64,000 nucleotides of DNA, taken from Tipula vernalis. Its lineage: Eukaryota; Arthropoda; Insecta; Diptera; Tipulidae. Within the stretch, counting starts at the first letter, position 1, and every line of letters starts with the position of its first letter. The stretch is taken from NCBI GenBank assembly GCA_958295665.1, contig OY282559.1:265460057-265524056 (forward strand), in the 5' to 3' direction. Of this stretch, positions 22,702 through 34,980 are shown in pieces. A program made the translations under genes and the position numbers. The notes beneath the pieces are model-generated. The model worked only from the letters and a program-made list of their open reading frames with translations, had not been told where the DNA came from and ran no database searches.

Positions 22702-23540
22702 ATGATTAATGAAGAATTAAAGTCTAATTTAAATGGCACATGTTTTACAAATTTGAATGATTTTTCTTGTCATGCTAAAGATTTAAACATTTTATACTTT
22801 AATATTCGTAGTTTAAGAAATAAGCTTTCTGAATTATCTATTTTAATTAAATCATTTGAGTCAGTTATACATATTATAGTTTTGTCAGAGATTTGGCTTT
22901 TCCCCGATAAAAGTAAGCATTATAACATTGATGGATATAAATCTTTTCATTTATGTAGGAATTCTAATCGTTCAGGCGAAGTAAGTATATTCTTATTAAA
23001 TGATTTATCCGGAAATATTATGTTGAGCGAAAATTTTGAAAATACTAGTTTTCTATAGATTAACTTACTGAAATTTAATTTCAAAAGTTGTGCTGTTTAT
23101 AAAAATAATAAATGAAGTTTGAATAACTTTAAAAATTATTTAGATAATACAATTTATAAATTCTCTGACTGTATTCTTTTAAGGGATTTTAATTTTAATG
23201 TATTGCCGAATAAACACATTGATCCAACATTAGTTGATAAATATTTAACTACATACATTAAATTCTAATGGATTTTTTTTACTAAATAAAATTGAAAGTG
23301 GTTTCGTTACTAGAACATCTCTAACTGAACTTAATAATAGATTATGTGATAACAGACCTTAGTAAATTAAAATATAAAATGGTAATTAGTGAAACAGCTT
23401 TGTCTGATCATCAAATGATTATTGTTAGTGTAAGCAAAATTTATGAACAGTCTAATCCAGTTTTAATTAACAAGCATATCCTCGACTACGACAGCATAGT
23501 GATAAATGGAAGGTAATTAACACAAGTGAAAACTTCTACG
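22702..23540 (+). pseudogene. LINE B endonuclease
   Basis: 22702-23058 encodes the first part of an apurinic-type endonuclease: LNILYFNIRSLRNKLSEL, then IIVLSEIWL and NIDGYKSFHLCR. Past the stop at 23056 the text becomes fragmentary, but ILLRDFNFNVLPNK at about 23175-23215 is the conserved GDFN region with the glycine lost. Several stops follow. The domain nicks target DNA to start reverse transcription. Confidence 0.75.
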
Positions 23541-23626
23541 ATCTCATACAACTCATTAACAACATTATTATTTCCAATAGAAAAGTTATTTCCGTTCGTA
23601 ATAACAACAAATATCGTAAAAGTTGG

Positions 23627-23986
23627 ATGAATCCATCCAAAATATCGTTTAAAAGTTATCGCAATAAAGTTGCAAATTCAATTAAATATTTTATAAAATT
23701 ATACTATGATAAAAAATTTGAAGCAAATATGCAAAATGCAGTTAAAACATGGAACACCATATGCGAAGTAGTCTTTAATGAAAGTAAAATTGTACATAAT
23801 AACATTACATTGGCTATAGATTCTGTTGAAACTGATAATTCCTTATTAGTAAGTAATAATTTGAATAATTATTTTGTTAACATTTGTGCTAATTTAGTAG
23901 AAACACTTCCGATAACCGACTCATTTGTAACCAACTTGACTTATGCTGTAAATGAATCTTTCAAATTGGAACCTACCTACCACTAA
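23627..23986 (+). pseudogene. LINE B linker before the reverse transcriptase
   Basis: 119 codons in the usual region between endonuclease and RT: basic start, then NNLNNYFVNICANLVETLP, a common motif just before the RT of jockey/CR1 LINEs. The RT itself is absent; the element stops at about 23986, giving a 3'-truncated copy, so the loss is probably by later deletion or another insertion. Confidence 0.65.
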
Positions 23987-24001
23987 TTTCCTCAGCAGCA
24001 T

Positions 24002-24144
24002 CCTCCGCTTGATATAGAACATTTATTTGGAAATCAGGTTACCTTGTTTTTAAGAGGGCTAATTGTGCAAGAAAAATATGCTACGCAATTGTATTTCATG
24101 TCGTACATGAGCGAAACAATGGCCAAGAAAACAAATAATAAATA
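24002..24144 (+). other. Possible tail of an unrecognised ORF
   Basis: An open frame ends in a stop at about 24144, converging on the Harbinger transposase that ends at 24196 on the other strand. PIF/Harbinger elements often carry a second protein, so this may be its C-terminus, but no motif supports that. Confidence 0.2.
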
Positions 24145-24195
24145 AACTGTAATCATTTTTAATTTCGAAATCAGTGGACTTCTTTTTAATTTCAA

Positions 24196-25090
24196 TTAAA
24201 CACAGTCCCACTGCCATGGTACTGACCCATCTGTCATAAAATGCTCTGTTTGGACATTTCTGGTTTCCATAGCGGCCAACGACACATCATAGCTACCCTG
24301 TTTAGATATTTGTGTTAAAATTGCGGCATTCTTTCTCCAATCAGCGGGCACAGTTTGGCTTCTATCTGAATTGTCATGCTCCACAAGTTTTTTCAGGCTA
24401 TACTTTTTTTTGGTGAAGCAACTTTTTCTCATCTTCCATGAGACAAAAATTGTGTAAACACACTGTGGCTTGCACAATTTCGTCGGCTGTGTCCACTGAA
24501 GTTTCCAAACATGACCTTAATATCCTCCATCTAGCAGTGTATATGCCAAAAGTATTTTCAATTACCAGTCTGGCTCTCGAATATCTATAATTGAATATGG
24601 TTTTCTCATATTCCAATTTTCCACTAGATTTACCAGGATTAAGTGTCATTAGTCACGATTTTAATCCAAAGGCCTCGTCACCAGCCCGAAAATAGTGTAA
24701 GATTGGGCCCCATTCAAAAATTTCGGCATCCTGAGGCACGTTCATGGTGGAATTTGCAAACATTTTTCCCATTTTGGAGTTTTCCCATTTTGACTCTCCA
24801 TCACTCTGGCGCCCTTGAGCACCTATATCGATTACCACAAAACGATACCGGTAATCACATATTGCCATGAGAATTATTGAAAAATAATTCTTATAATTGT
24901 AAAATTCCGAACCGGAATCATGTGGTGCCTATAATAAAATATTTATAAATATTGTATTAGAATGTCCATATTGTACAAAAAATTAGTTCGTCAAAATAAC
25001 TTATAATAATTCGGATGTGTTTTCCATCGACTGATCCAATGCAGTTTGGCAGATTCCAGCCACATTTTCGTAAATCACTATAGCGAGAGC
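24196..25090 (-). pseudogene. PIF/Harbinger transposase
   Basis: Minus strand, in pieces. The rightmost (about 25020-25085) has WNLPNCIGSVDGKHIRI with the first catalytic aspartate. A short AT-rich gap of about 90 bases, ending in TTATAG, looks like an intron. Then come APHDSGSEFYNYKNYF and 24653-24868 (CDYRYRFVVIDIGAQGRQSD, second aspartate; FRAGDEAFGLKS), an in-frame TGA at 24650-24652, and 24398-24649 (YRYSRARLVIENTFG, catalytic glutamate; CLHNFCL). A frame change near 24410 leads to the tail. The order and residues match HARBI1-like DDE nucleases. The stop and frameshift make it inactive. The terminal repeats were not found. Confidence 0.85.
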
Positions 25091-25677
25091 GGCTACACTC
25101 ACATTTTACACGTATTCGGCATCGACGACCATAATTTTAATTGTTGTTGAATAGTCTAATCACAAAAAACACACTTTCAAATTTAAAATGACAAAAACAC
25201 GAGAACTGTTAAAATTATTTACTAATACTAGTAATATTCATACACAAAAAAATTTATTTTGCGAATATTCGCAATCGGCTCATGTGAGAACCTAAAGTTA
25301 TTTGAATTGAATTCAATGCTTGAACACCATGAAATTGATGATGAATGCTTAATGCTGATTTATGTTGAAGATATCGAAATGTATTGAAATCTGTATAATG
25401 CTTGAAAGCGATGAAATTGTTGAAAACTGTTTGTTGAATTGTATCGTTGAATGTCTATTTTGAGGAATGCTCGATTTAAAATTATGAAGGTAAAGATGAA
25501 ATGTTAATAAAGTTGAGTTTAAAAATGTATTTGAAGGTTTTTGAAAAACATATGCAAAATATGGTACGATAATATAACGGTACTCCTATCTGCTTCGTTG
25601 TTTTGTACTGTAATGGACGACAATGGAATAATTTGGAAAACTGGAGATTTGTTTTTTTTATAAAATCCGCTCAAATA
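25091..25677. other. AT-rich stretch without gene
   Basis: No coding potential seen. 25310-25460 repeats short words such as TGAA, GATGAA and ATGCTT in a loose way. The Harbinger terminal repeat should lie here, but none is recognisable. Confidence 0.5.
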
Positions 25678-25679
25678 TA

Positions 25680-26003
25680 CAGTGCTGGTAAAAAAAAATT
25701 GAATTTATTGCAAATTGGAGTCTTTTTTTGCTAAAATTACAAAACTTTTGAAAGCAATTGGTTTATTGTTTCATTTTAAATACATGTATGACGTAATTTT
25801 TTGAAAAAAAAAATTGACCTGCAATTTAGGGGCAAAACACCGAAAAATGCCAAAATATTCAAAATACGTTTGATTGGAGTTAAAGTAATGTAATAAATTA
25901 AACAATTATTTTTTTTTTTTTTGTTTTTTATTGATTTATAGAAGTTCAATCTTTAATATTAATATTTTGTTGGACCGCCTTTTGCTTTTATTACAGCGAT
26001 ACA
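25680..26003 (+). repeat. Tc1 A left terminal inverted repeat
   Basis: Pairs with about 27283-27610. It spans the terminal 3' untranslated part and the last codons of the transposase (the KAKGGPTKY end), so coding sequence is part of the repeat. Confidence 0.8.
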
Positions 26004-27078
26004 CCTCCGATTCATTGAATTTGATAAAATTTTCAAAGTCGCAGGAGATATGGATTCCCAAATCATCATCAACAAACTTTTTAAAGCTTCAATCGATTCT
26101 GGGCGCTTCCTTGCTACTTCTAGCTTCATTATAGACCAAATATTTTCAATTGGATTTAAGTCTGGACTGTACGGGGGCCAGCTCAACACATCGATACTTT
26201 TTTCCTCGAAGCACTTTTTTACCTTTAAATGAAGAGATAAGAAAAAAAAAAAAGGTTTTAACAAATTATTTATGTTTATCTGAAAGCCAGTTTGTCTATC
26301 TACAATTCAAAATTAATAACTCACAATTATGGCGGTATGGCACGAAGCGTTGTCCTGTTGAAAAATAAATTTGCAAGTCTCGCCAAAAAGCTTTAACGCA
26401 GAAGGCTCAAATTCGTTCTGAAGGACCTGCAGATAAACAGCTGCTGTAACGCTGGAACTAAGGAAGCACAATCGACCGGTTTCATTTCCAGAAAAGCATC
26501 CCCAGACCATAACTCCTTCATTTTTCGGTGGAAGTCTTAAAAGACATTCGTTGATAAGTCTCTCGCCAGGTTTTCTCCTTACGAGAATTCTTTCATCTAC
26601 AACATGCAGCTTGAATTTTGATTCATCGAAAAAAATCACATCATTCCACATCTCTGGAGTCCAATTAACATGCTCCTGGGCCCATAGCAAACGTTTTTTT
26701 TTCACTAGTAATGTGAACTCAGGCTTCTGGACTGGTTTAAGTGCTCTCAAACCAGATTTAACAAGTCTTTTTCTCACTAAGCCGGCTGAAATTTTTTTTC
26801 TCGTTGCTCGCCCAAGATCCTGTCTTATGTCCGATTAAGTTTTAAAACGGTTCCGACGACTTTGTTATAGTATAAAACAATCTTCCACTGGCGTTGTCTT
26901 TCTGGGCCTTCCAGAGCCTTTCTTTCTTTGTGTACCGCCCATCTCTCGATTTTTTTAAATATTCCACGCGACAGTACTTTTAGGAATGTATAATCTTTCA
27001 CCTATTTCACGCGTGGTTAAATTTTCTCGCGCCAAAATCAACATATTGCTTTTACACTGGTCACTAACTTTTCCCATT
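25959..27078 (-). pseudogene. Tc1 transposase, DD34E, with internal intron
   Basis: Start ATG at about 27078 (MGKVSDQCKS), followed by a helix-turn-helix region (LTTREIGERL) and a basic GRPRK box. The catalytic residues are D in FFDESKF, D in QQDNASCH and E in SPDLNPIENIW. The second and third fall on either side of a 102-bp intron (26223-26324) with GTGAGT and a pyrimidine tract plus AAAG at its ends. Joining the exons puts exactly 34 residues between D and E, as Tc1 requires. Three in-frame TAA codons lie between about 26850 and 26975 in the N-terminal part, so this copy is inactive. The intact part is 26313-26777 plus 25959-26222. Confidence 0.85.
26223..26324 (-). other. Intron in the Tc1 transposase
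   Basis: Minus strand: donor GTGAGT at 26324-26319, a run of pyrimidines and acceptor TTTAAAG ending at 26223. Removal restores the D-34-E spacing and the motif order of Tc1 transposases. Confidence 0.75.
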
Positions 27079-27282
27079 TTTTTAACTAAAATTGCACTTT
27101 ATTCTATATTTGTCTAGGATCACTTACAGAATAACTTAATCTTACAAAATATACACTATTTATACTCAAAAAATAAATTACAGGCAATAAAACATCTGCA
27201 CCCTAATGACGGCCAAGAACGGTAGGCGTAAAAAAAATAATTGCTTGCCCAATTTTTTTGCACATCAGTTGCGGGGTTGTAC

Positions 27283-27610
27283 CGGTGTAATAAAAGCAAA
27301 AGGCGGTCCAACAAAATATTAATATGAAAGATTAAACTTCTGTAAATCAATAAAAGACAAACAAAAAAATAAAAAATAAGTGTTTAATTTATTATATTAC
27401 TTTAACTCCAATCAACGTATTTTGAATATTTTGGCATTTTTCGGTGTTTTGCCCCTAAATTGCAGGTCAATTTTTTTTCAAAAAATTACGTCATACATGT
27501 ATTTAAAATGAAACAATAAACCAATTACTTTCAAAAGTTTTGTAATTTTAGCAAAAAAAGACTCTAATTTGCAATAAATTTCTTTGCCCAATTTTTTTTT
27601 ACCAGCACCG
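27283..27610 (-). repeat. Tc1 A right terminal inverted repeat
   Basis: Inverse of the left repeat with a few differences. It carries a copy of the last transposase codons upstream of the gene's own start, a fold-back arrangement that probably arose by copying of the 3' end. Confidence 0.8.
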
Positions 27611-27675
27611 TATGTGTATGTACATCTGAATATGTATATTAATGTATTACTGTATTATATATTACTAGTAATTAC

Positions 27676-27691
27676 CCGTCAAAACTGACGG
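27676..27691 (-). terminator. Helitron 3' hairpin
   Basis: CCGTCA, a 4-base loop and TGACGG, a perfect 6-bp stem, seven bases from the terminal CTAG at 27665-27668. This is the classic Helitron transposition terminator. Confidence 0.85.
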
Positions 27692-28029
27692 AAGTTTCTG
27701 AAAACTCAATATATAGTAGTTCACATATTTATTTGCTTTTTATACCCCTTACTTCCCCTTCCTAAAAGATCGTAACATATTTCAAAACCCCTCCCTGTCC
27801 TAGGCGTAACATAAAAGTATTCACATTTTTAAATTATTTTAATCACGTGAAAGTGAATTTTGCAATTAAGAAAACGGGCTATCAATGATATGATCTATGT
27901 TCACTCCTCCCTATCTTTACCAAATCGTAACAAATCATGAAGCCACCCCCATGAAGCGTTACGTAATATGGCCCCATAGCCTGAAAAGTAAAATGTTTTT
28001 TTTTCCTAAAATAATACGAAATAAGACAA

Positions 28030-29530
28030 TTTAATATTAATTCAATAATTCTTTTATCACAACGTTTCTTGTAAATGTACAGTTATTATTTATTATTGCG
28101 CCTTGGTATGAGAAATTGTTGATCAGCACTCTAAGGTTTTCATGATTTCGTACTCGCGTTAAAGCTACATAAAGCTGGCCATGAGCAAAAACAGGTTCTG
28201 GTAAAAACACCCTAACCTTATCGAATCATTGTCCCTGAGCCTTGTTAATCGTCATTGCAAAAGCCAAAATGATGGGAAATTGTCGTCGCTTCATTTGAAA
28301 TCCTAAGCTGCTCTCGCTTGGTTCCAAGTCGCTTCGGGGGATGCAAACTTCCGCTCCCTTATTGCTGCCTGCGATTATTTCCGCCTTGATACAATTCCTG
28401 AACAGCTTTTTCACGATCAATCGAGTTCCATTCAGAAGTCCCTTCTTTGGATCCAAATTCCTTAGCAACATGATGAACGCACCAACTTTCAATTTCAGTG
28501 AATGAGGAGGCATGCCAGAAGAGGTCTGAGAATTCAAAAATCCGACTGGAAAATCGATTGCATCGTTCGGGTCGTCGGAGATCATTGAGTCAATGCTCAG
28601 GAAGGTTGTTGCATCTCCCGGTAAAAGATCGAGAATGGCATTGTTGAGCTTTGTGACATGAACAGTTTTTGGACTGAGAATGATCTTGTTGGCGACATCG
28701 GCGATTTCATCAGCAGTTGTTGTTCGAATTTCAACTCCAAAAATTGATCGAATGATGTTTTCACGCTCTATCATTTCCTCAGGAATTTCGACTAAATCGG
28801 GATCGGCTTCTTCCAGATCATCTCGCAATCTGCCATCGCCCAATTGCAAAACCCATTCGTTGAACTCTCGTTGTTCAAATGCTCGCATGTTGGTGATGAG
28901 AGTTCGCTGCTTCACATGCCGCCACAAAAGAGAATTTTTCACGCACATTTCGATGATATCAGCATTTTTTCCTCTGGGAACAACATTTGAGGTTTATTGG
29001 AAGTCACCGCCAAGGATGAGAAGCTTGCCACCGAAAGGACGAATATTATTCATGATTCCTCGCAGAAGCAGATCACTCACTCGAAGAGAATGCGAAGAAA
29101 GCATTGAAGCCTCATCGATAATGAGCATTGCAGCTTCTCGTAATTTAATGGATTCCTGCGAGGGGATTTTCATGGATGACACCGATGTTTCGTTAGCAGA
29201 AAGCGGGATTTTGAAACCACTGTGGGCAGTTCTACCACCAACTAATAAATCCGCTGCAATTCCTGTCGTGGCGAAAGCATGAACAACTTTACTCTAGCCT
29301 CTTACATAACTCATCAAAGTGTTGTAAAGGTAAGTTTTTCCCGAACCGCCAGGACCGTCGAGGAAGAAAAATCTCGACTCAGCCATTGAATCATCAATTA
29401 CAGCAGCAATCTATTCGAAAATGGCACGCTGCATTGGGTTAAGGGTGGCGATCAAGTTTATGGTCATTTGAGCTTGCTCTTTGACATCGAAAACATTGTA
29501 ACGGCCAGCATCGCTTGACGTTTCAAGGGT
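28030..29530 (-). pseudogene. Helitron PIF1-like helicase
   Basis: Reading minus: a start block LNPMQRAIFE near 29430, Walker A GPGGSGKT at 29333-29356, Walker B LIIDEASML in 28994-29182, GGKLLILGGDFQ, and in 28226-28948 the C-terminal block (LPGDATTFLSIDSM, GFLNSQTSSGMPPHSLKLK, FAMTINKAQGQ). Stop codons interrupt it near 29415, 29283, after the GGDFQ motif near 28990 and at 28223-28225, after which the last block (GQLYVALTRVRNHENLRVL) still reads to about 28040. The helicase unwinds the displaced strand during rolling-circle transposition. All PIF1 motifs are visible, so decay is recent. Confidence 0.85.
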
Positions 29531-29535
29531 TTAAG

Positions 29536-31588
29536 ACCCCTGTGGGAATAGAATTGTGGCCAGTGAAGAAAAAAAAAAAAAAAAACAAGTTATTGTAAAG
29601 GGGAAAACCAACTGGATGGTCCCGTTCAAAAATTGTAGAAAAAAAAATTAAGAATCATTTTTGTGATGGGGGGGCTAAGTATTGTTATCAAATTTTATTG
29701 ATGGGTATAAAAAAGATGAACATTTTAAAATTTTTTTTAGTCTGTTTAAAAATTTTTGGATGACCTTATCGAAGAGGATAATAATCCAACAATAAGTTAT
29801 AAAATTAAAAGATTTAAAATTAATTTTTTTTTTGGTTTTGCTACCAGATTGATCAGTTGATTATTAAAGAAAAAAATAATAAAAATCAAATCAGTTTGTT
29901 TAGCTTTAATTAAGTTTTTTTTCTCTAAGTTTGTGGCTTATACGGCAAAGTTTCCGTATATTGTGGTAGTTTAATTTTCTAAAAATAATTAAAAATATGG
30001 TTGGACTTGAGACCATGATTAGAAAAACAAAAATGTTTGAAACTCTATCATCGGGCGATAACTGTGTTATGCATCCGTTGTAATTTAATATCTATAATTT
30101 TGGATTGTAAAACTATTCAAAAACAATAAAAAAGTGAATGAATTCAATAACGAATACCAATAATTTATATAAAAAGTAATATCTAATTCATGTTTAATAA
30201 TCAGTAGTTAAGTTAAGTGATTTTGTTGGGGTGTAAAATAATACATTCGAAAATAAATTAAAATGTCGGAATTTGTCCACATATGAAACAACAAAAAGTT
30301 TCCTAAATCTATCTTATCTAAATGAAATGTTATATTATTAGTTCAAATTTAAATACCTAAACGTAAAATAAACTTTAATAAAAATATTAAACTAAATTAC
30401 AAATATAAAAAAAAAAAAAAATATATAATTTAAAACTATAAAGTGCGTCAAACCCGTAAAACGGTCTCATCAGAAAATAAACCAATACATGGGATCACCT
30501 GATTTTATTACTGTGTAAATAAGTAAAAACAACCGCTATAAAAATTCATAAACAAAATTATTTTTGGGAAAAGTGTGTTGTAATAAAATCATATGTACTT
30601 AACTTAGTGAAAATCCAAAGTATATTTAGTGGAAAATAAATTAACAAACAATAAGTGAAATTCAATAAAAATAAATTAGATTATAGTTTTATATAGACTT
30701 CGTAGTGATAAAACTAAAATCACATGTACTTAATTTAGTGAAAATTCAAAGTAGATTTAGTGAAAAATAAATTAACAAACAATAAGTGAAATTAAATAAA
30801 AATAACTCAGATCATAGTTTTATGTATAAACTTTGTAGTGATAAAACTCTATGATTAAATACAAAAGACATTGAGCCTACTGGATTATTGGCAGCAAGCT
30901 CGTATCAAATTAAGATAAGATTTTTATAATACCTTTTTATGTTTTATTATATTATACATATTATTATTATTATTAATAGTTTTAAGTACATACATTTTCT
31001 TAGATTTACTATGATGAGGGTAAATAGTTAAATTTATAGCAATTCATTTTTTTTGTCAATACCTTTTTAGTTTATATTTGCTATTTTCCTCTCATCTTTA
31101 TATTACACATGACGTCATTAGGTTAAGTTAATTTCTTTAAAGTTTATTCATTCATGATTTTATTGCTTTCTTTGTTTTTTTTTGTAATGCAATAAATTAG
31201 TTAAAAGAAAATTATCTTTCTCCTCTTTTTCAAATTTTTTTTATGAGTTTCCTATTTTTTTTTAGTTTTTTTTATGGTTTTTCGGTTCATTCTAGTTCTT
31301 TTCGTAAAGTGTTGCTTTTCAGCATGAGACGCTAACCGAGCGTATTAAGATGAATTGGTAAGTGTATTCGCAGGCATATGGTGAGTTGATCCTGTCTTGT
31401 TTCCTTTCTAGTTTTTTGTCTCCTTCAGTATTCCTTTTTTTTTTCTTTGTCCTCACGGTCTTACAAGATTCCCTGATGCTTTGAAAACCCCACCCCAATC
31501 CACTGAGCTCTAGCCGGCTACATATGACCGTTCAAAGCCTCTCCGGGAATAAAATAATTTCTGTTAACTGGCCGATATTAACAGTCGG
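29536..31588. other. 2-kb AT-rich insert between Helitron Rep and helicase
   Basis: The usual linker between Rep and helicase is missing, replaced by about 2 kb without coding potential. It contains homopolymers, a 131-bp tandem duplication and no terminal repeats that I can pair. It is probably a nested insertion with some loss of Helitron sequence, but the inserted element was not identified. Confidence 0.5.
30585..30848 (+). repeat. Tandem duplication, period 131 bp
   Basis: Two units, about 30585-30715 and 30716-30848. Both contain AATAAATTAACAAACAATAA and end in GTAGTGATAAAACT. They differ at perhaps a dozen sites. Confidence 0.85.
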
Positions 31589-33330
31589 TCATGTTACAAC
31601 ATGTTCGACGTTTTGAATCGGGCCCGGTTCAGGAAGGCGAAAATCTGTGCATTTCATGCCATTCATGCGCAAAATAACCTCAATGTCTTGAAGCAGTTTC
31701 TTTTCAGCGGTTATGTGATCGAAATACATGATGTAGTCGGCGATTAAATACTCCTTGAATTGCCCGAAAAGCGCAAGAGGATTTTTTGGCGAATTGAAGA
31801 CACAAATCAAAGCAAATGTTAGGCGAATTTGATGCGGCATGCACACATGACTTGCTTCACTTAAACATAGTTCCCATTCGCTATCATCCTCAACAAGGTT
31901 CATGGCTCGTGCTGCATCATTGAAGGTGTCAAAAATCACTGAATCGACGGTCTTAAGATCGGTAAAACTTTGAGCTCCACGAATGTGTTGTAATATCAGT
32001 CTCAAATAAAAGCGTTTGCGATCTTTCGGACTGACAGCATACATTCGAGTGATAATCCTATCTCCTCTCTGCTTGCGAACTTTCCAAATGCAAAAAGTTT
32101 TGTCAAATACGTAATGCTCAGGAATTTCGGAATACAAATATTGTCGAGCATTCTCGTCTTCGTGCTTGTTAAGCTCAAACCATGCAGTCAGATGTGTGTA
32201 TCGGTGTTGAGCTCGATCAGCTGCAGCATCTTCTTGGCCGTCTTGAAAATAAACCATTTGTTCGTCAGGAAGATGGATGGCAAGACGATAAATAACATGC
32301 AATTGATCGTTCACTAGATTTTCGAGCAGTCGCCAAATTGCTTCAGGAGCACAAACATAACGCGCATCGAGAAATTGCTTAATTTCATCATGAACAATCG
32401 GTCCTTGTGCACTTAATTCAACAGAAGCACAATCATATCCTTTGTATATATATTTGAAAATGTACTTGATTGCTTGAACGGTTTGGCAGGATTCGACGTT
32501 AATGTGACAATTGAATTTGCGTGTTAAAAATGTGTTGTGTGGAACGACATGACGATTATCAATTTTCCTTTCTCCTATTTGAATCTCAATTCCTTCACGA
32601 CGACGATAAATGGGAAAACCATTAACTTCGGTTAACGTTTCCTTGCAAAAGGATTTCGGAAATCTTTTTGCACATTCACCTTTTTCCATGCAAGGCGCAA
32701 GTGGGTTCTCATTGCCGCAAGGTCCATGTATCATCGAGCGAACAACGATTTCATGCAATATGGGTTCCAGTTGCTGTTCAGGAATCTCAGCGCACACAAA
32801 TCGATCAATCTTCTTGGCTGTGTGATTTTTGAGTCATTGGCCAGAATGAAGAGCATGTGAGCATGGAGAAGTCCTCTTTTTTGAAACTCAATCGTGTAAA
32901 CGTATGCAATGACATATCCAAAAACCTTGTTCTTTACTATGTCATCGAGTAGTGCTTTCAACTTAATGCTGAACACTCGAGCAAATCTGGTCTGTCACCG
33001 GGCTGTTGTACAGGAAAAAGGTTCTCTCGAATCTCTGGCCAATTGGGATTGCATGTCATAGTAATGAAAAGATCAGGCTTGCCGTACTTTGCCACAATTG
33101 CCATAGAGTCGTGATACTTTTCGCGCATGTTGCGAGGGGAACCTTGAAATGAAGATGGCAAGATGACAGATCGACCAACTGTAGTTCCATGACGAATTGG
33201 CCACATTATTCAAAACGTTCATTAGACTTCGATATATTGCTCGACTCGTAAGCGTCCCTGCTGATTGCGCACAAAGTTCAAATTGTTGGCTTCAACTTGC
33301 ATATGAGCATGAACAGCCCACTGCTAAAAC
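31589..33330 (-). pseudogene. Helitron Rep/HUH nuclease domain
   Basis: Three frames in order. 32958-33206 has PSSFQGSPRNMREKYHDSMA and KPDLFITMTCNPNWPE, standard Helitron N-terminal text. 32731-32976 has the metal-binding HUH motif in KRGLLHAHMLFIL. 31589-32797 has CMEKGECAKRFPKSF and the two catalytic tyrosines in IKYIFKYIYKGYD, spaced by three residues as in Y2 transposases, then a long C-terminal region ending at EHVVT. Frame changes near 32790 and 32965 and a break at 33207-33325 disable it. This enzyme nicks and joins DNA at the Helitron ends. Confidence 0.9.
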
Positions 33331-34299
33331 AATTTTCCGCCATGGAGAATTGGATTGAAGCGACCGACTCGAATGGCAATTTGTGCAACTTTCCATTGCA
33401 GAAGAGTGATTTTAGTTCGCTTTCTCTCGGGACAATGAGCGGTATTCATTTGCATGTTTGGTTGCCAGCCAGCTTCTCCAAAAGGATAGAATAGTACGTA
33501 TGTCATCGGATCCAAATGTAAACTTAAAATGTTGAGGTTAATGAGAGGTTGTTCATCATTACGTGGGTAAACTCGAAAATCACGTTCAAATGGAGGCAGT
33601 CCGTTGGCAGAACGAAAACTCATTCCCACCTCGTTAACTGTTGGAAGATCGTAACGACGTCTATCGTCATTACGATCGCGCCAGAATGCCATGTTCACAA
33701 CGGGAAGCGTTCGATTGTCGGCTGCCGCTGCTTGTTCTTCCTCCCGCTCAACCTCACCAAGATTTCGGTAGGCTTTCGCATAAATATTTTGCTCTCGAAT
33801 CATTTCATCCAAAGCGCTGACAATAGTTGCGTTCAATCGCGAATTAGCAGTATGATTCATGCGATATTGATTCGCCATAGCTGAGTCGATAACATATAGC
33901 TGAGCATATTGTCGTTGCTCACCTTCAGCTGGATGCATGTGGCCAGTACGATGATAGATCTGACCTGAACGCGAAAAACATAAGGGCCTCGTCCTTGAAA
34001 CTGATGAATTTGCGCACCCATTGAAGCAAATGCAAGCATAGAGTTGTACGATCAAATGTTATCATGAAAGGCTCGAAAATGTGGGTGATGAGGATTACTG
34101 AGAAGCTCATGAAGAAGAAACGGAAATTGTCGCATTTGCTGGCAGCTAGTTTCAAGCAATACAGTTCCTTTGTGGCAACAAAATTTGAAGTTTCCATCCG
34201 ATGATTTTTCAGCACTAAAATTGAGAGAATGGCAATGTCGACATTCAACATTCATCACACCACAACTGTGAGTGTTTGCAGCCGAATAATGATTCTCCT
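33324..34299 (-). pseudogene. Helitron N-terminal and zinc-finger region
   Basis: 34052-34258 has ECRHCHSLNFSAEKS and KFCCHKGTV, a cysteine/histidine zinc-binding pattern usual at the start of Helitron proteins, then LLSNPHHPHFRAFHDNI. 33324-34055 has a frame change at its start and continues (YVIDSAMANQYRMNH, NRTLPVVNMAFWRDR, FYPFGEAGW), ending at GGKLF just before a TAA-type break. A likely 3' splice site (AAATTTTAG) lies at 34300 on the minus strand, so an intron may separate this from the next exon to the right. Confidence 0.8.
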
Positions 34300-34980
34300 A
34301 AAATTTAAAATATTTAATTAAAATCAATTATGTAACTTAGAATCTTTTAAAAATTTATTACCTACTTTGTTTATTATCATTGACACTTATATTGTTGCCA
34401 ATTGTTGAAGTTCAAGGTCAACAACCTTCAATTTTGTTTGGATATTTTTATCTTTACCGCAAATCTAAAGGTAGAACAAATTAGGTACAAACTAATTGTT
34501 AGCTTCTGTAATTAATTAAATCTAGATTAAATAATTTAGCATACATATGTACAAACTTACCATTTAACTTTATAATTTTAGTCAATCAAATTTATATATT
34601 TTTGACACCTTTTTGTTGACATCATTTTGTTAAGCTACTACAATTTTAGTCAGCACAATTATAAACAAAAATGTAATTTATTATACTATAATTAAGGTAA
34701 ATTGTATTATTGAAATTTATTATACCACAATTAAGGTAGATTGTATTATTGTCAACCATAAAAATAATGTAGAAGAATATAAATATCTATGGTGTAAAAT
34801 AAAGGGAGACATTACAAGTAAAGCGATTGATCAGTCAACAACAAATAAATTGTGTAAATTAAAAAATTGTTAAAAATTGAAATTTAATAAAATTAAAACT
34901 TAAAAAAAGTATTTATTTCAAATAATTAACTTGAATTAAAATTTAAATAAAAAATTCAAATTCATACATCCGCAAAGTTA

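Larger units (their letters stand above)
25680..27610 (-). mobile_element. Tc1-like transposon A, complete ends
   Basis: Begins CAGTGCTGGTAAAAAAAAAT after TA (25678-25679) and ends with the inverse ACCAGCACCG before TA (27611-27612), the Tc1/mariner target. The inverted repeats reach about 325 bp, far longer than in most Tc1 elements, and include the end of the transposase coding region. One transposase gene on the minus strand, 1931 bp in all. Confidence 0.9.

Noticed and set aside
28680..29282. 200-codon plus-strand frame
   Set aside because: It is the antisense shadow of the Helitron helicase.
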